Assembly (NCBI RefSeq): GCF_040718835.1
Contig: NZ_JBFEFG010000281.1
Location: 744,001-808,000 of the forward strand
Origin: Bremerella sp. JC817
Lineage (GTDB): Bacteria; Planctomycetota; Planctomycetia; Pirellulales; Pirellulaceae
Direction: 5' to 3'
Length of the DNA: 64,000 nt
Shown: piece after piece, positions 1 through 9,943 of the stretch
Layout: each line of letters starts with the position of its first letter
How positions within the stretch are numbered: the stretch's first letter is position 1
Notes under the pieces: generated by a model
What the model was told of the DNA's origin: nothing
Databases searched by the model: none
The model's input: the letters and a program-made list of their open reading frames with translations, nothing else
Translations under genes and position numbers: made by a program

Positions 1-1
1 G

Positions 2-1531
2 TCGGCTCAAACGGTGCATGGTGGTGCGAAGTTTGTGATCCCGCTGATCCAGGACTACGCCTACCTGAGCCTGGAACCGATTCAAATTGAAATCCCGCTG
101 CGTGGTGCCCTGTCGTCGGAAAACATCCGCGTCAATGTGCCCAGCTGCTTCACGGTCGCCATCGGTACCACCCCCGGCGTCATGGATAACGCCGCCGTCC
201 GTCTGCTCGGTTTGACCACCAACGAAATTCGCAAGCAGGCAGAAGAACTGATCTTCGGCCAACTGCGTCAGGTGATCGCCTCGATGCGGATCGAAGAAAT
301 CAACCGCGACCGCGATACGTTCCTGGAACACATCCAACGCAGCTTGGAACCTGAACTCAACAAGATCGGCCTCTGCCTGATCAACGTGAACATCACCGAC
401 ATCACCGACGAGTCGGGCTACATCGACGCCATCGGCCAGAAGGCTGCCTCGCTCGCCATTCAACAGGCCCGTGGTGACGTTGCCGAAAACGAAAAGATGG
501 GTGAAATTCGCGTCGCTCAAGCCCAGCGCGAACGAGAAGTGGAAGTCGCCAACGCGACCAAGGCCCGAATGATTGGCACGCGTGAAGCGGAACGAGAACA
601 AGCGATCCGCATCGCCGAACTCGACAAAGAACAAACCGTCGGTGAACGCGCCGCCGAGTACGAACGAGAAGCCCAGGTCAAACACGCGGAGCGTGAAAAG
701 CGTATTCGTATCGCCGATGCCGATGCCGCGGCCATCATTGGTGAACGTAACGCCGAGTTCGAGCGGGAAGCTGCGGTCAAAGACGCCGAACGTCAAAAGC
801 GTATCAAGATCGCCGAAGCGGATGCCTCGGCCATCGAAGGGGAAAACCACTCGGAAGCCAAAGTCGCTGCCTCGAAGGCCGAACTGGCCGTCAAACGTGC
901 CGAAGCGTACGAGCTGGGTGAAATCCGCCGTAAGGAAGCCGAAGGTGCGGTGAAAGAAGCCGAGAACCGTGCGTTGGCGAAGGCAGCCATTGCCGAAGCC
1001 GAACGTGTGGAAGCGGAAAAGCGTGCCTTGCTCGAAGCACCGGCTAAAGCCGAAAAGGCCAAGATCGAAGTCGATTCGGCCGCCGAAGCTGCCCGTCGCC
1101 GTATCCTGGCGGAAGCTGAAGCCGACGCCATCTTCGCCAAGTTGGAAGCGGAAGCTCGCGGTGAATACGAAAAGCTCGCCAAGAAGGGTGCCGGTTTGAA
1201 GGCAATCGTCGAAGCTTGCGGTGGCAGCAAAGAAGCGTTCCAACTCATGCTGCTGGAACACCTCGACAACCTGGCCGAATCGAGTGCCAAGGCAATCTCG
1301 AACATCAAGTTCGACAAGGTCGTCGTCTGGGAAGGTGGCAATCAGAATGGCCGCTCGAACACCGCTGACTGGCTCAGCGGCATGGCCAAGACGCTGCCTC
1401 CGATGATGCAAGTCATGAAAGACATCGGTGGCATCGAACTGCCGGAAGCGTTGATTCGCTATGCGGAAGATCCCGAATCGCTCGCCAACGGCAAGAGCAG
1501 CCCAACCGAAACGGAACCTTCGGCCAACTAA
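2..1531 (+). CDS. Flotillin / SPFH-domain protein, 5' truncated
   Basis: This is a flotillin-type membrane scaffold protein. Its reading frame is open to the window edge, so the N-terminus (membrane anchor and start) is missing; a GTG at 14 lies inside the gene and is not the start. The visible N-terminal part (about residues 1-170) is the SPFH/PHB domain. It is followed by a long Glu/Ala/Arg-rich coiled coil typical of flotillins, and then a C-terminal domain. Two near-identical units of about 33 residues (starting GERAAEYERE and GERNAEFERE) lie in tandem in the coiled coil. Flotillins assemble at the membrane and organise lipid microdomains. A hairpin terminator follows within 35 bases of the stop. 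Confidence 0.93.
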   Translation, partial: SAQTVHGGAKFVIPLIQDYAYLSLEPIQIEIPLRGALSSENIRVNVPSCFTVAIGTTPGVMDNAAVRLLGLTTNEIRKQAEELIFGQLRQVIASMRIEEINRDRDTFLEHIQRSLEPELNKIGLCLINVNITDITDESGYIDAIGQKAASLAIQQARGDVAENEKMGEIRVAQAQREREVEVANATKARMIGTREAEREQAIRIAELDKEQTVGERAAEYEREAQVKHAEREKRIRIADADAAAIIGERNAEFEREAAVKDAERQKRIKIAEADASAIEGENHSEAKVAASKAELAVKRAEAYELGEIRRKEAEGAVKEAENRALAKAAIAEAERVEAEKRALLEAPAKAEKAKIEVDSAAEAARRRILAEAEADAIFAKLEAEARGEYEKLAKKGAGLKAIVEACGGSKEAFQLMLLEHLDNLAESSAKAISNIKFDKVVVWEGGNQNGRSNTADWLSGMAKTLPPMMQVMKDIGGIELPEALIRYAEDPESLANGKSSPTETEPSAN

Positions 1532-1562
1532 CGCCGAAGTCCTTAGTCCGCGTCCAAATAAG

Positions 1563-1594
1563 AAAAGCCCAGGTACATTGCCTGGGCTTTTTTC
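1563..1594. terminator. Intrinsic terminator after flotillin
   Basis: The stem AAGCCCAGG / CCTGGGCTT has a 7-base loop, with a run of T on the plus strand and a matching run of A on the other side. It can therefore serve both the flotillin gene and the convergent T2SS F-like gene. Confidence 0.85.
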
Positions 1595-1603
1595 GTGGTG
1601 GCA

Positions 1604-2662
1604 CTAACGACGAGGATCGCCCAGCGGGTTCTCGAGCACGTCGTTGATCTGGCCAATATAGAAGCCGAAGAGGCGGAAGATCACCATGATGATCAACCCG
1701 GAAACGATCAGCCCCACTAGCATCCCGCCCAAAACTGTCAGCGTATGCAGGGCAGCCTTCGCTTTCTCTTGATAGAGCGACGCCAGCTTGTCCATCGATT
1801 CGGCCAACATGCCTGAGATCTCGCCCGTTTCGACGACATCGAGAAAGTCGACCGGAAAGCTTCCGGTACGGCGAAGGATGTCGTGAATCTCTTCCCCCGC
1901 CAACAGTTCTCGATCAACCTGATCGGCGAATCGCATGTAATACCGACTATGGGTCGCTTCCAGCGAAAGCCGCATCGCCCGGCGAATCTCCATGCCGCCA
2001 CCGATCGTGATCGCCATCGCCCACGACATCCGCTGCAGACACAACGTCCGGATCGGGCTGCCGAGGACCGGGATACTCATCGCGACTCGATCAAGCTGCA
2101 GGAAGCTCAAATTGCCACGAGTCCACAATATGTAGGTCCATAAGATGAAGAAGATGAACATCCCGATGACCGAGAAATAGATCGCCAGGCCTTCCATCCC
2201 GATCAGCCCGAGACCCAGTACATCGATCGGTTTGCCATTGACCTTCGGCAGAAAACCGAGCACCAGAATTAATGCCCCCACAATCAAGATGGCGACAATC
2301 AATTGCAGTAGAGGCCACGTCACCCCTTTGACGAATGTCCGTCGCATGGTGACTTGTTGTTCGTACTGATCGGCCATTTCCAGGAAGACCGTTCCAAGCT
2401 TGCCCGTTTCGTCACCCAGGCGAACCATCTGGCGGAATAGCTTTGGGAAGTATTTCCCGGTGCAGTCGATCGCGTCTGGCAGAGCGGTGCCTTCGTTGAT
2501 CAGTTCCAGGATGTCGAGCATCATGCGTCGCTGCGTACCGCTGGCTCGTTCTCCTTCGCGCTGGAAGATGCGTCGCACGTCGACGCCGGCCTGGAATTGA
2601 TTGCCAATCCGGCGACAAAATCGAACCAGGTTGTCCGTGCTGATGCGAGGCGAAAAGAGCAT
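1604..2662 (-). CDS. Type II secretion system F family protein
   Basis: This is a 352-residue inner-membrane protein of the GspF/PilC family, the platform protein of type II secretion and type IV pilus machines. Two T2SSF domains are visible, roughly residues 10-135 and 195-320, each followed by hydrophobic segments. Strong membrane segments lie near 140-160, 180-205 and close to the C-terminus. I chose the ATG at 2662 (MLFSPRIST) because the 31 codons upstream look non-family and overlap the divergent promoter region. No GspE, GspG or other secretion gene is next to it, so it is either a lone copy or works with machinery encoded elsewhere. Confidence 0.85.
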   Translation of the reverse strand: MLFSPRISTDNLVRFCRRIGNQFQAGVDVRRIFQREGERASGTQRRMMLDILELINEGTALPDAIDCTGKYFPKLFRQMVRLGDETGKLGTVFLEMADQYEQQVTMRRTFVKGVTWPLLQLIVAILIVGALILVLGFLPKVNGKPIDVLGLGLIGMEGLAIYFSVIGMFIFFILWTYILWTRGNLSFLQLDRVAMSIPVLGSPIRTLCLQRMSWAMAITIGGGMEIRRAMRLSLEATHSRYYMRFADQVDRELLAGEEIHDILRRTGSFPVDFLDVVETGEISGMLAESMDKLASLYQEKAKAALHTLTVLGGMLVGLIVSGLIIMVIFRLFGFYIGQINDVLENPLGDPRR

Positions 2663-2971
2663 GTCGGTTTTCCAGCGTTGTCGGCGATGGTTTCCATCAT
2701 CGATAAGACCTCGGTGCAAAGCAACAGGGCGGAACGATTCGCAATCCCCCCGCAAAACGTTCAGTTCGTGCGATTTGCACTGATTTTGCCAGCCATGCTT
2801 GTCGCGCAGTTGCCACCCGTTACGGAATCACTAATTCGAGATCTTTTATTAAAGAGACCTGAAACCCTCCATCTTACGGGCGAGTTAGTCCTATGGTTGT
2901 GGAAAGAATCGTCGACCATCGTCGACTGCATTCTCGTCATCATTGCTCGCTATCGATCTGGGAAGACCATC
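2663..2971. other. Divergent intergenic region
   Basis: About 310 bases separate the T2SS F-like gene (minus) from the glycine-rich secreted protein (plus). Reading frames run through it but lack family-like sequence. I see no clear promoter boxes, although promoters for both flanking genes are expected here. Confidence 0.5.
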
Positions 2972-4123
2972 ATGAAAAGCCCGACGCTGTTTGGAATCGT
3001 CGCCGTAGCCACGTTGGCTATGTTTGTTGCGGAAACTCAAGCCGGACCACGTGGTGGCGGTGGGCGTCGCGGTGGTGGAGGTGGTGGTGCCGATCTGGGT
3101 GGCAGTCGCCTTACAGGCGGAAGCCGCCCTTCCCCTAATATCAGCCCTGGCGTCAACTTGGGTGGCAACATCGGCTCAGGCAATTTCAGCTCTGGCAGCC
3201 GTGACCTTTCCGGCCGTGCTGGTGGCGACCTTTCGGGCCGATTGAACTCAGGCGGAGGCGATCTCGGCAACCTTCGTCCGCAAGGGCAAGACAAGCTGTC
3301 GAACCTGCTGGAAGGAAAGTCGTTCCAGCCTGGTTCCGGCAACTTCCAACGTGGTGATGCCGTTTCGCAAGACAAGCTGCAAAACTTCCTCGGTCTGTCC
3401 GACGGAACACGCGAGCCCACCGGCGATCACCAGCAGCAGATCCAAGACAAAAAGAACGAATTGCAGCCGAAGATCGACGAAACGAAGCAGAACGTTTCGG
3501 ATCGCTCGAACGAGATCTACAACAACGTGAATCAGCACCTGGCCAATCAGCCAGAACCATTCTCGCCACAGTGGTACGCGGCTCATCCAAATGCGTTCCA
3601 CTATCAGTACCCACATGCCGATGCCTGGGCGGCGGCCAGTTGGGGTGCGGTGACCGGCTGGGTCGTCGGCATGTCGACAACTCCGGTTAGCTATACCTAC
3701 AACAACAATACGGTGGTCTACTCAACCGACAGCACGGCAGCGACTCCGGTCAATGCCGAAGCCACACTGCAGTTGTCGCAGCCGGGCCCTGCCCCGTCGG
3801 ACGAAGAGTGGATGCCACTGGGCGTGTACGCGTTGGTGGAAGGAGACCAGACTCAGGCCCAGATGCTGATGCAACTCGCCGTCAGCAAGAGTGGTCAGAT
3901 CGGTGGCTCGTATTACAACGTGCTGTCCGACAATAGCCAGCCGCTGACGGGTTCGGTCAACAAGCAAACCCAGGAAGTTGCCTGGCACGTGGCCAAGAAT
4001 GACAAAGTGGTCTTCCAAACCGACGTAAAGAGCCTGACCGAAGCAGAAACCCCAGTCGTCGTGCATTATGGCGACGGCACGACCCATCCGATGACGCTGG
4101 TTCGCATGCCGAACAAGCAGTAA
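2972..4123 (+). CDS. Secreted glycine-rich hypothetical protein
   Basis: This 383-residue protein has a clear Sec signal peptide, MKSPTLFGIVAVATLAMFVA, cleaved near ETQA-G. The mature N-terminus is dominated by Gly/Arg and Gly/Ser/Leu repeats (about residues 25-105). Next come two DKLxNxL elements, a Gln/Lys-rich probably helical stretch (about 150-190) and an aromatic-rich region. The C-terminal region (about 265-380) looks folded and strand-rich. The start at 2972 is the first ATG that gives a signal peptide; the frame stays open upstream but overlaps the divergent gene. I do not recognise a catalytic domain. It is probably a surface or periplasmic protein of planctomycete type, function unknown. 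Confidence 0.75.
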   Translation: MKSPTLFGIVAVATLAMFVAETQAGPRGGGGRRGGGGGGADLGGSRLTGGSRPSPNISPGVNLGGNIGSGNFSSGSRDLSGRAGGDLSGRLNSGGGDLGNLRPQGQDKLSNLLEGKSFQPGSGNFQRGDAVSQDKLQNFLGLSDGTREPTGDHQQQIQDKKNELQPKIDETKQNVSDRSNEIYNNVNQHLANQPEPFSPQWYAAHPNAFHYQYPHADAWAAASWGAVTGWVVGMSTTPVSYTYNNNTVVYSTDSTAATPVNAEATLQLSQPGPAPSDEEWMPLGVYALVEGDQTQAQMLMQLAVSKSGQIGGSYYNVLSDNSQPLTGSVNKQTQEVAWHVAKNDKVVFQTDVKSLTEAETPVVVHYGDGTTHPMTLVRMPNKQ

Positions 4124-4158
4124 TCGAAAACGACACAGTCGTATCAAACAATTCCAAT

Positions 4159-4197
4159 AGCCTGGCTGGCGCGTCCATCCAGGCTCTTGTCGTTTTC
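4159..4197 (+). terminator. Weak terminator-like hairpin
   Basis: The stem AGCCTGG / CCAGGCT has a 13-base loop and is followed by an interrupted T-rich stretch, about 35 bases after the stop of the secreted protein gene. Confidence 0.45.
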
Positions 4198-4319
4198 CGG
4201 GGGGCATGGCAGGCGATAAGTTCCCCCGAAATCGCCAGGACTGGTCGTCCTAAGCGGTGGATTCTTGCTATAATCTCGGCTCCATCTTGTTTGCCTGGTT
4301 CCCCTTAAATTCCCCACAC

Positions 4320-5177
4320 ATGCCTGAATTCCAACAAATCGCGATTTTCGGCGTTGGGCTGATTGGTGGCTCGATTGGCTTAGCCGCGCGAAAACATAAC
4401 GTCGCTGCCAAAGTCGTCGGGATTGGTCGTAGCCAAGAGAAGCTCTCGCGGGCCCAACGGCTCGGCTGCATCACCGAGGGAACGACCGACTGGCAAGCAG
4501 GCATTCGTGGAGCCGACCTGGTGGTGGTCTGCTCTCCCGTCGAATCGATCGTTCCGATGATCGAACAGATGGTCCCCTTCTGCCAGCCTGGCACCATCAT
4601 TACCGATGCCGGCAGCACCAAGCAGGAGATTGTCGACACCCTCCATTCGAGCGAGTCGATTCGAGGCCGGAAAGATGTTTACTTCGTCGGCAGCCACCCC
4701 ATGGCCGGCAGTGACAAAAGCGGGGCGGAACATGCCGTGGCCAATCTGTTTCAAGATCGGGTCACAATTGTTACGCCAGTCGCTGAAACCGATCGAACCG
4801 CCCAGGCGACTGTCCGCAAATTTTGGGAATCTCTCGGTTCGACCGTCATGGAAATGAGCCCGGCCCAGCACGATGCTTCGGTCGCGGTTACGAGCCACAT
4901 GCCCCACGTTATTGCCGCATTGCTGGCGGCATCGACCCCAGAATCGATGCTTCCGCTAACAAGTACCGGTTGGGGCGATACCACGCGAATTGCCGCTGGC
5001 GACATCGATTTGTGGCGTCAGATCCTCACCACCAATCGGGGCCACGTCTTGCAGTCGCTAGCGAACTTTGAGAAATTGCTGACTGCCTTCCGGGCATCGC
5101 TGGAAGCGGGTCAGGACGAGCACTGGATCAAGCTCTTAAAACAGGGAAAGCACCACCGTGACATTGTGGGAAGTTGA
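4320..5177 (+). CDS. tyrA: Prephenate dehydrogenase
   Basis: This 285-residue cytoplasmic enzyme oxidatively decarboxylates prephenate to 4-hydroxyphenylpyruvate in tyrosine synthesis. The N-terminal Rossmann motif [10 protein letters not shown] (about residues 10-19) binds the nucleotide. The family motifs [12 protein letters not shown] and WGDTTRIA follow, with an all-helical C-terminal domain. There is no fused chorismate mutase or ACT domain. The ATG at 4320 is the natural start, directly before the Rossmann strand. Its last 20 bases overlap the GTG start of purL, so the two genes are probably translationally coupled. Phenylalanine synthesis (pheA) is about 20 kb away. Confidence 0.93.
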   Translation: MPEFQQIAIFGVGLIGGSIGLAARKHNVAAKVVGIGRSQEKLSRAQRLGCITEGTTDWQAGIRGADLVVVCSPVESIVPMIEQMVPFCQPGTIITDAGSTKQEIVDTLHSSESIRGRKDVYFVGSHPMAGSDKSGAEHAVANLFQDRVTIVTPVAETDRTAQATVRKFWESLGSTVMEMSPAQHDASVAVTSHMPHVIAALLAASTPESMLPLTSTGWGDTTRIAAGDIDLWRQILTTNRGHVLQSLANFEKLLTAFRASLEAGQDEHWIKLLKQGKHHRDIVGS

Positions 5178-8082
5178 TATCTATCCCGCTTCGGGACATG
5201 TGGATCGATTGGCTGCCGCCATCGTTGCCGACGCCGAAGACCTGCAAATTGCCACCCACCTCGAAATTGCCACGGCCCACGGATTTCTCGTCCAAGCCGA
5301 TTTCGATGCGGATCACATCAAGCTGCTGGCGGACCAACTGCTGGTCGATAACGTCGTGGAACGGGGCGTCGTCGCCCAGGCCGGCGAGGCGATCCTGGCA
5401 GAAGCACCGGCGAAAAACTACGACCGACTGATTCATGTCATGCCCAAGTCTGGCGTGATGGATCCGGTCGCCCAAAGTACCCAGGCCGCAATCGCCGACT
5501 TTGGAAAACCAGCCGAAGCGGTTCGCACATTCCGTAAGTACTGGATTGGCGGTCTCGACGATGCCCAGACCGAGCGTCTGGTCACCAAGCTTTTGGCGAA
5601 CGATTCGGTCGAACAGGTCATCCAAGGCCCGATCGATCTCGATCGCCTCTCGTTTGGCAAGTCGCAGCCGTTCGAGCTGAAGACGGTCGGTATCCGTGCT
5701 TTGGACGATGCTGGGCTGGAACGCCTGAGCAAAGAAGGCCAGCTTTACCTGACCCTGGTCGAAATGCAGACCATTCAGAACTACTTCCAGGAACTGGGCC
5801 GCGATCCCACCGACATCGAGTTGGAAACGGTCGCTCAGACCTGGAGCGAACACTGCAGCCACAAAACACTGGCTGGCAAGATCGCCTATAAAGACGAAAA
5901 GCAAGAGCTTCGTTTCGACAACATGTTGAAGGAAACGATCTTCGCCGCCACGCAGCAGATCCGCAAAACGCTGGGCGAAGAAGACTGGTGCGTCAGCGTC
6001 TTCAAAGACAACGCCGGTATCGTCAAGTTTAACGACGAATACAACATCTGCTTCAAGGTCGAAACGCACAACCATCCAAGTGCCCTCGAACCTTACGGTG
6101 GTGCCAACACCGGCATCGGCGGCGTGATCCGCGACCCGATGGGCACCGGCATGGGTGCCAAGCCGATCTGCAATACTGACGTCTTCTGCTTCGCACCACC
6201 AGAAACCGACCCCGGTAGCCTGCCGCAAGGCGTCCTGCATCCGCGTCGCGTGATGAAGGGTGTTGTGAGCGGCGTCCGCGATTACGGCAACCGTATGGGG
6301 ATCCCCACGGTTAATGGTGCCGTTTACTTCGATCAACGTTACCTGGGTAACCCGCTGGTTTACTGCGGCAACGTCGGTCTGATTCCGGTCGATATGTCGT
6401 TCAAAGAAGTTAAAGCGAACGACCTGATCGTCGCTGTTGGTGGACGTACCGGTCGCGATGGTATCCATGGTGCCACGTTCAGTTCGGCCGAGCTGACCAG
6501 CGAAAGCGAATCGCTCAGCGGTGGTGCCGTCCAGATCGGTAACGCGATCACTGAAAAGATGGTTCTCGACGTCCTGCTCGAAGCTCGCGACCGCAAGCTG
6601 TACAACGCGGTCACCGACTGCGGTGCCGGTGGTTTCTCGAGTGCCGTCGGCGAAATGGGTGAAGAACTGGGTGCGGAAGTGTGGCTCGAAAAGGCTCCGC
6701 TGAAGTACGAAGGTTTGTCCTATACGGAAATCTGGATCAGCGAAGCTCAGGAACGTATGGTCCTGGCCGTGCCAGAAGACAAATGGCCAGAGTTGGAAGC
6801 CCTCTTCGCGTCGGAAGGTAGCGAGGCGGTCGTGCTCGGCAAGTTCGTCCCGACTGGCAACCTGACGCTGACTTACAATGGCAATAAGGTTGGTGAGATC
6901 GACATGCGATTCCTGCATGACGGTCGCCCACCGATCGTTCGCGACGCCGTTTACACTCCGCCGACCCTGGCTCCCCTGGAAATCAATTCCGAAGCGGTCG
7001 ACTCGGTGGGTGACGATCTGCGAAAGATCCTCAGTTCGCTCAATGTCGCCAGCAAGGAATGGATCATCCGCCAATACGACCACGAGGTCCAAGGTGGCAG
7101 CGTAATCAAGCCACTGGTCGGCGTGAAGAACGATGGCCCGAGCGACGCCGCCGTCGTTCGCCCAGTGCTCAACAGCCGTAAGGGTATCGTCCTGTCGTGC
7201 GGCATGAACCCGCATTTCGGTGACTTTGATACTTACGACATGGCTGCCAGCGCCATCGACGAAGCGATCCGCAACTGCGTGGCCGTGGGTGCCGATCCAT
7301 CGCGGGTCGCCATTCTCGACAACTTCTGCTGGGGCTATACCGATCGTCCAGAAACGCTGGGCAGCCTGGTGCGTGCCGCCCTGGCCTGTCGCGATCTGGC
7401 GGTTGCTCTCGGAACGCCATTCATCAGCGGTAAAGACAGCCTCAACAACGAATTCAGCTACTTCGACGACCATGGCGATAAGAAAACGATCGCCATTCCG
7501 CCGACCTTGCTGATCAGTGCCATGGGGCAAGTCGACGACGTTTCGACCTGCGTGACGATGGACCTCAAGTCGCCGGGCAACCGGTTGTACATGGTCGGTC
7601 TGACCAAGGATGAAATGGGGGGATCGCACTGGTCGCTGGTCAACTGCAAGTCGGGTGGCCAGGTTCCGCAGGTCGACACCGATCTGGCGAAGACGGTCTT
7701 CAACGGTATTCACGCCGCGATCCAGGCCGGTACCGTTCGGGCATGTCACGACTTGTCGGAAGGTGGCCTGGCGATCGCTCTGGCGGAAATGGCTTTTGCT
7801 GGTGGCGTCGGTGCGAGCGTGTCGATCGATAAGATCCCACACCAACTCGACAATCCAACGGCGATCACGCTGCTTTACAGCGAATCGAATACCCGCTTCG
7901 TCTGTGAAGTACCGGAATCGTCGGCCGCTGAGTTTGAAGCCGCCCTGGCCGGTGCTCCATTCGCCCACATCGGTCAAGTCGCCGAGCACAAGGAACTGGT
8001 CGTCCAACAAGGCGAACTGACGTTGCTCGACGAGCCGATCGAATTGTTGAAACAGGCTTGGCAAGCTCCCCTGAATTGGTAA
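5158..8082 (+). CDS. purL: Phosphoribosylformylglycinamidine synthase PurL with PurS-like N-terminus
   Basis: This 974-residue enzyme carries out the fourth step of purine synthesis (FGAR to FGAM, ATP-dependent), using ammonia from the separate PurQ glutaminase downstream. At 974 residues it is longer than the small PurL (about 740) and shorter than the large fused enzyme (about 1300). The extra N-terminus, about residues 1-190, resembles two PurS-like halves; the second carries the PurS-type MPKSGVMDP. The PurL core starts near 205 with the conserved [10 protein letters not shown] histidine motif and contains the glycine-rich ATP sites. The GTG at 5158 starts the PurS-like strand [10 protein letters not shown]. 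No free purS gene is seen, consistent with fusion. Confidence 0.93.
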   Translation: MTLWEVDIYPASGHVDRLAAAIVADAEDLQIATHLEIATAHGFLVQADFDADHIKLLADQLLVDNVVERGVVAQAGEAILAEAPAKNYDRLIHVMPKSGVMDPVAQSTQAAIADFGKPAEAVRTFRKYWIGGLDDAQTERLVTKLLANDSVEQVIQGPIDLDRLSFGKSQPFELKTVGIRALDDAGLERLSKEGQLYLTLVEMQTIQNYFQELGRDPTDIELETVAQTWSEHCSHKTLAGKIAYKDEKQELRFDNMLKETIFAATQQIRKTLGEEDWCVSVFKDNAGIVKFNDEYNICFKVETHNHPSALEPYGGANTGIGGVIRDPMGTGMGAKPICNTDVFCFAPPETDPGSLPQGVLHPRRVMKGVVSGVRDYGNRMGIPTVNGAVYFDQRYLGNPLVYCGNVGLIPVDMSFKEVKANDLIVAVGGRTGRDGIHGATFSSAELTSESESLSGGAVQIGNAITEKMVLDVLLEARDRKLYNAVTDCGAGGFSSAVGEMGEELGAEVWLEKAPLKYEGLSYTEIWISEAQERMVLAVPEDKWPELEALFASEGSEAVVLGKFVPTGNLTLTYNGNKVGEIDMRFLHDGRPPIVRDAVYTPPTLAPLEINSEAVDSVGDDLRKILSSLNVASKEWIIRQYDHEVQGGSVIKPLVGVKNDGPSDAAVVRPVLNSRKGIVLSCGMNPHFGDFDTYDMAASAIDEAIRNCVAVGADPSRVAILDNFCWGYTDRPETLGSLVRAALACRDLAVALGTPFISGKDSLNNEFSYFDDHGDKKTIAIPPTLLISAMGQVDDVSTCVTMDLKSPGNRLYMVGLTKDEMGGSHWSLVNCKSGGQVPQVDTDLAKTVFNGIHAAIQAGTVRACHDLSEGGLAIALAEMAFAGGVGASVSIDKIPHQLDNPTAITLLYSESNTRFVCEVPESSAAEFEAALAGAPFAHIGQVAEHKELVVQQGELTLLDEPIELLKQAWQAPLNW

Positions 8083-8105
8083 GTGACAAGGAAAGAATTC
8101 ACCCG

Positions 8106-8885
8106 ATGGCTCAGCCTAAAGCCTTGTTGATTCGCTCTCCCGGTACCAACTGCGACCTCGAAACGGCCTACGCCTTCGAGCAGTCGGGAGCCGTGGCCGA
8201 TCGTATTCACCTCAATCGCATCCTCGAAAAGCCTGAGATCCTGAACGACTACCAGATCCTGGCGTTGTCAGGCGGGTTCAGCTATGGCGACGACATCTCG
8301 GCCGGCCGGATTGTCGGCAGCCTGTTTCGTCACCACTTGATGGATGCCGTCAAGCAATTCCACGACGACGGCAAGCTGATTCTGGGGATCTGCAACGGTT
8401 TCCAGATCCTGATCAAAACCGGTTTGCTTCTAGCCGACGACGAACGTGGCTTGCCTGCCAGTACGTTGGCCTGGAACGACTGCCAGATGTTCCAGGATCG
8501 CTGGGTGAACCTGAAGACCTCCGGCAGCAAGTGTGTCTTCCTGAAGGACATCGATCAGATGTACCTCCCGGTGGCTCACGCCGAAGGACGCTTCATGGCT
8601 CGCGACGAAGCGACCTTGGACGCCCTGGAAGCTGGTCAGCAGCTTTGCTTGACTTATACCGCAGATCGCGATGGGGAAGATTCGGTCTCGTTCCCCGACA
8701 ATCCGAACGGTGCCCAGCGTCATGTTGCTGGCGTCTGCGACGAGACGGGTCGAATCTTCGGTCTGATGCCGCATCCTGAACGCTACATCGATCGCACGCA
8801 TCATCCGCGTTGGACTCGCGGTGAAGGCAACAGCCCTGGCGACGGATTGAAGTTGTTTCAGAATGCGGTCGAGTACTTCGCCTAG
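8106..8885 (+). CDS. purQ: Phosphoribosylformylglycinamidine synthase glutaminase subunit PurQ
   Basis: This 259-residue class I glutamine amidotransferase supplies ammonia to PurL. The nucleophile is Cys96 in GICNGFQIL, and the His/Glu pair lies in MPHPERYID near the C-terminus. The ATG at 8106 follows an AAGGAAAG ribosome site and lies 23 bases after purL, so the two form an operon. It is somewhat longer than the short PurQ of Bacillus (about 227), which fits planctomycete and other long PurQ proteins. It converges on the sugar ABC transporter operon 45 bases downstream. Confidence 0.95.
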   Translation: MAQPKALLIRSPGTNCDLETAYAFEQSGAVADRIHLNRILEKPEILNDYQILALSGGFSYGDDISAGRIVGSLFRHHLMDAVKQFHDDGKLILGICNGFQILIKTGLLLADDERGLPASTLAWNDCQMFQDRWVNLKTSGSKCVFLKDIDQMYLPVAHAEGRFMARDEATLDALEAGQQLCLTYTADRDGEDSVSFPDNPNGAQRHVAGVCDETGRIFGLMPHPERYIDRTHHPRWTRGEGNSPGDGLKLFQNAVEYFA

Positions 8886-8930
8886 AAGTTCATCTGCCAA
8901 GCTTTGCGGCTGGTTGAACCTGAACGTCAA

Positions 8931-9929
8931 CTAGCCGCTGGCCGCTATCTCACTCGAAGCATTCGCTTCGCGTTTCCGCCGCCGGGCATCGACCACGCGG
9001 CGGATGATCTCGTCGGCGATCACCCCGACCAGGATCACCACGCCGATCACGGTACCTTCCAGTTCCGAGAACTCCAACGTTTCGATCGCCTGGTAAAGCT
9101 CTCGCAAGATCGCGGTTCCCAGCACCACGCCGAGAATCGATCCAGTACCGCCACGCAGACTACAACCACCCAGCACTGCCGCGGCGATGGCATACAGTTC
9201 GTAGAACGTCCCAGCTTCGTTCGGGCCGACACTGTTGAGGTCGATCGCGAACAAGATCGCCGAGATCCCTGCCATCAACGCACAGATCATGTAGGCCGAG
9301 ATCGTGATCCAGTCGGTGTTGATCCCGCTGAACCGGGCCGCTTGTTCGTTGTTCCCCAGGGCTTTCAAATAGCGGCCGAACGTCGTCTTGTTCAGCACCA
9401 AAGACGACACAATCGCGATCACCGCCAGCATCACCAGGGGCAAAGGAATGCCGAGGTAAGGAATGTGCCAGTTGGTGAGATACGCGATGTCGGTTCCTCC
9501 TTCTGGCCGGACGAAGTTCGAGATCTTGTTGTCCTGGGCGAGAAAGCGAGCGAGGCTCCGCAAGACCAGCAAACCGCAAAGCGTGACCACGAACGGCTGC
9601 AGTTTCAGCTTGGTGATCAGTAGCCCGTAGCCTAAACCGATCAACATGGCACCGACCAAAACGATCACCATGGCCAGGTACGGATCCATGTTTTGATCGT
9701 TGATCAGAATGCCGAACTGCACGCCAACCAGGGCGACCATCGAGCCCATCGACAGGTCGATGCCGCCGGCAATGATCACGAATGCAGCGCCGATCGCCAT
9801 GATGCCATACAGACCGGTCCACCGCGCCATGATGTCGAGGTTGTAGCCGCTGGCGAAGGTCGGAGCGTTGGCGGCCGTCACGCCGAAGATGGCGAAGATC
9901 AACAGGAAAAGAACGATATTCTTGAGCAT
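8931..9929 (-). CDS. Sugar ABC transporter permease, RbsC type
   Basis: This 332-residue inner-membrane permease belongs to the ribose/xylose/galactose importer family (BPD_transp_2). It has about ten hydrophobic segments. Conserved stretches include the loop IAGGIDLSMGSMVAL (about residues 53-67), typical of RbsC-like permeases, and LGGCSLRGGTGS near residue 250. It is the last gene of a three-gene minus-strand operon (binding protein, ATPase, permease), 14 bases after the ATPase gene. The sugar cannot be told from the sequence. Confidence 0.92.
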   Translation of the reverse strand: MLKNIVLFLLIFAIFGVTAANAPTFASGYNLDIMARWTGLYGIMAIGAAFVIIAGGIDLSMGSMVALVGVQFGILINDQNMDPYLAMVIVLVGAMLIGLGYGLLITKLKLQPFVVTLCGLLVLRSLARFLAQDNKISNFVRPEGGTDIAYLTNWHIPYLGIPLPLVMLAVIAIVSSLVLNKTTFGRYLKALGNNEQAARFSGINTDWITISAYMICALMAGISAILFAIDLNSVGPNEAGTFYELYAIAAAVLGGCSLRGGTGSILGVVLGTAILRELYQAIETLEFSELEGTVIGVVILVGVIADEIIRRVVDARRRKREANASSEIAASG

Positions 9930-9943
9930 TCAGTGCTTCTCTT

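Noticed and set aside
1413..1604. Small frame on the minus strand over the flotillin end
   Set aside because: It lies across the terminator and within the flotillin coding sequence; no ribosome site or family resemblance.
5128..8064. A 978-codon open frame antisense to purL
   Set aside because: It mirrors purL almost exactly and reads as His/Asp/Val-rich nonsense; such long antisense frames come from codon bias. The same holds for the frames opposite dnaK (22086-24248), ileS (48229-51018), groEL2 (38478-39701) and dnaJ (40236-41924).
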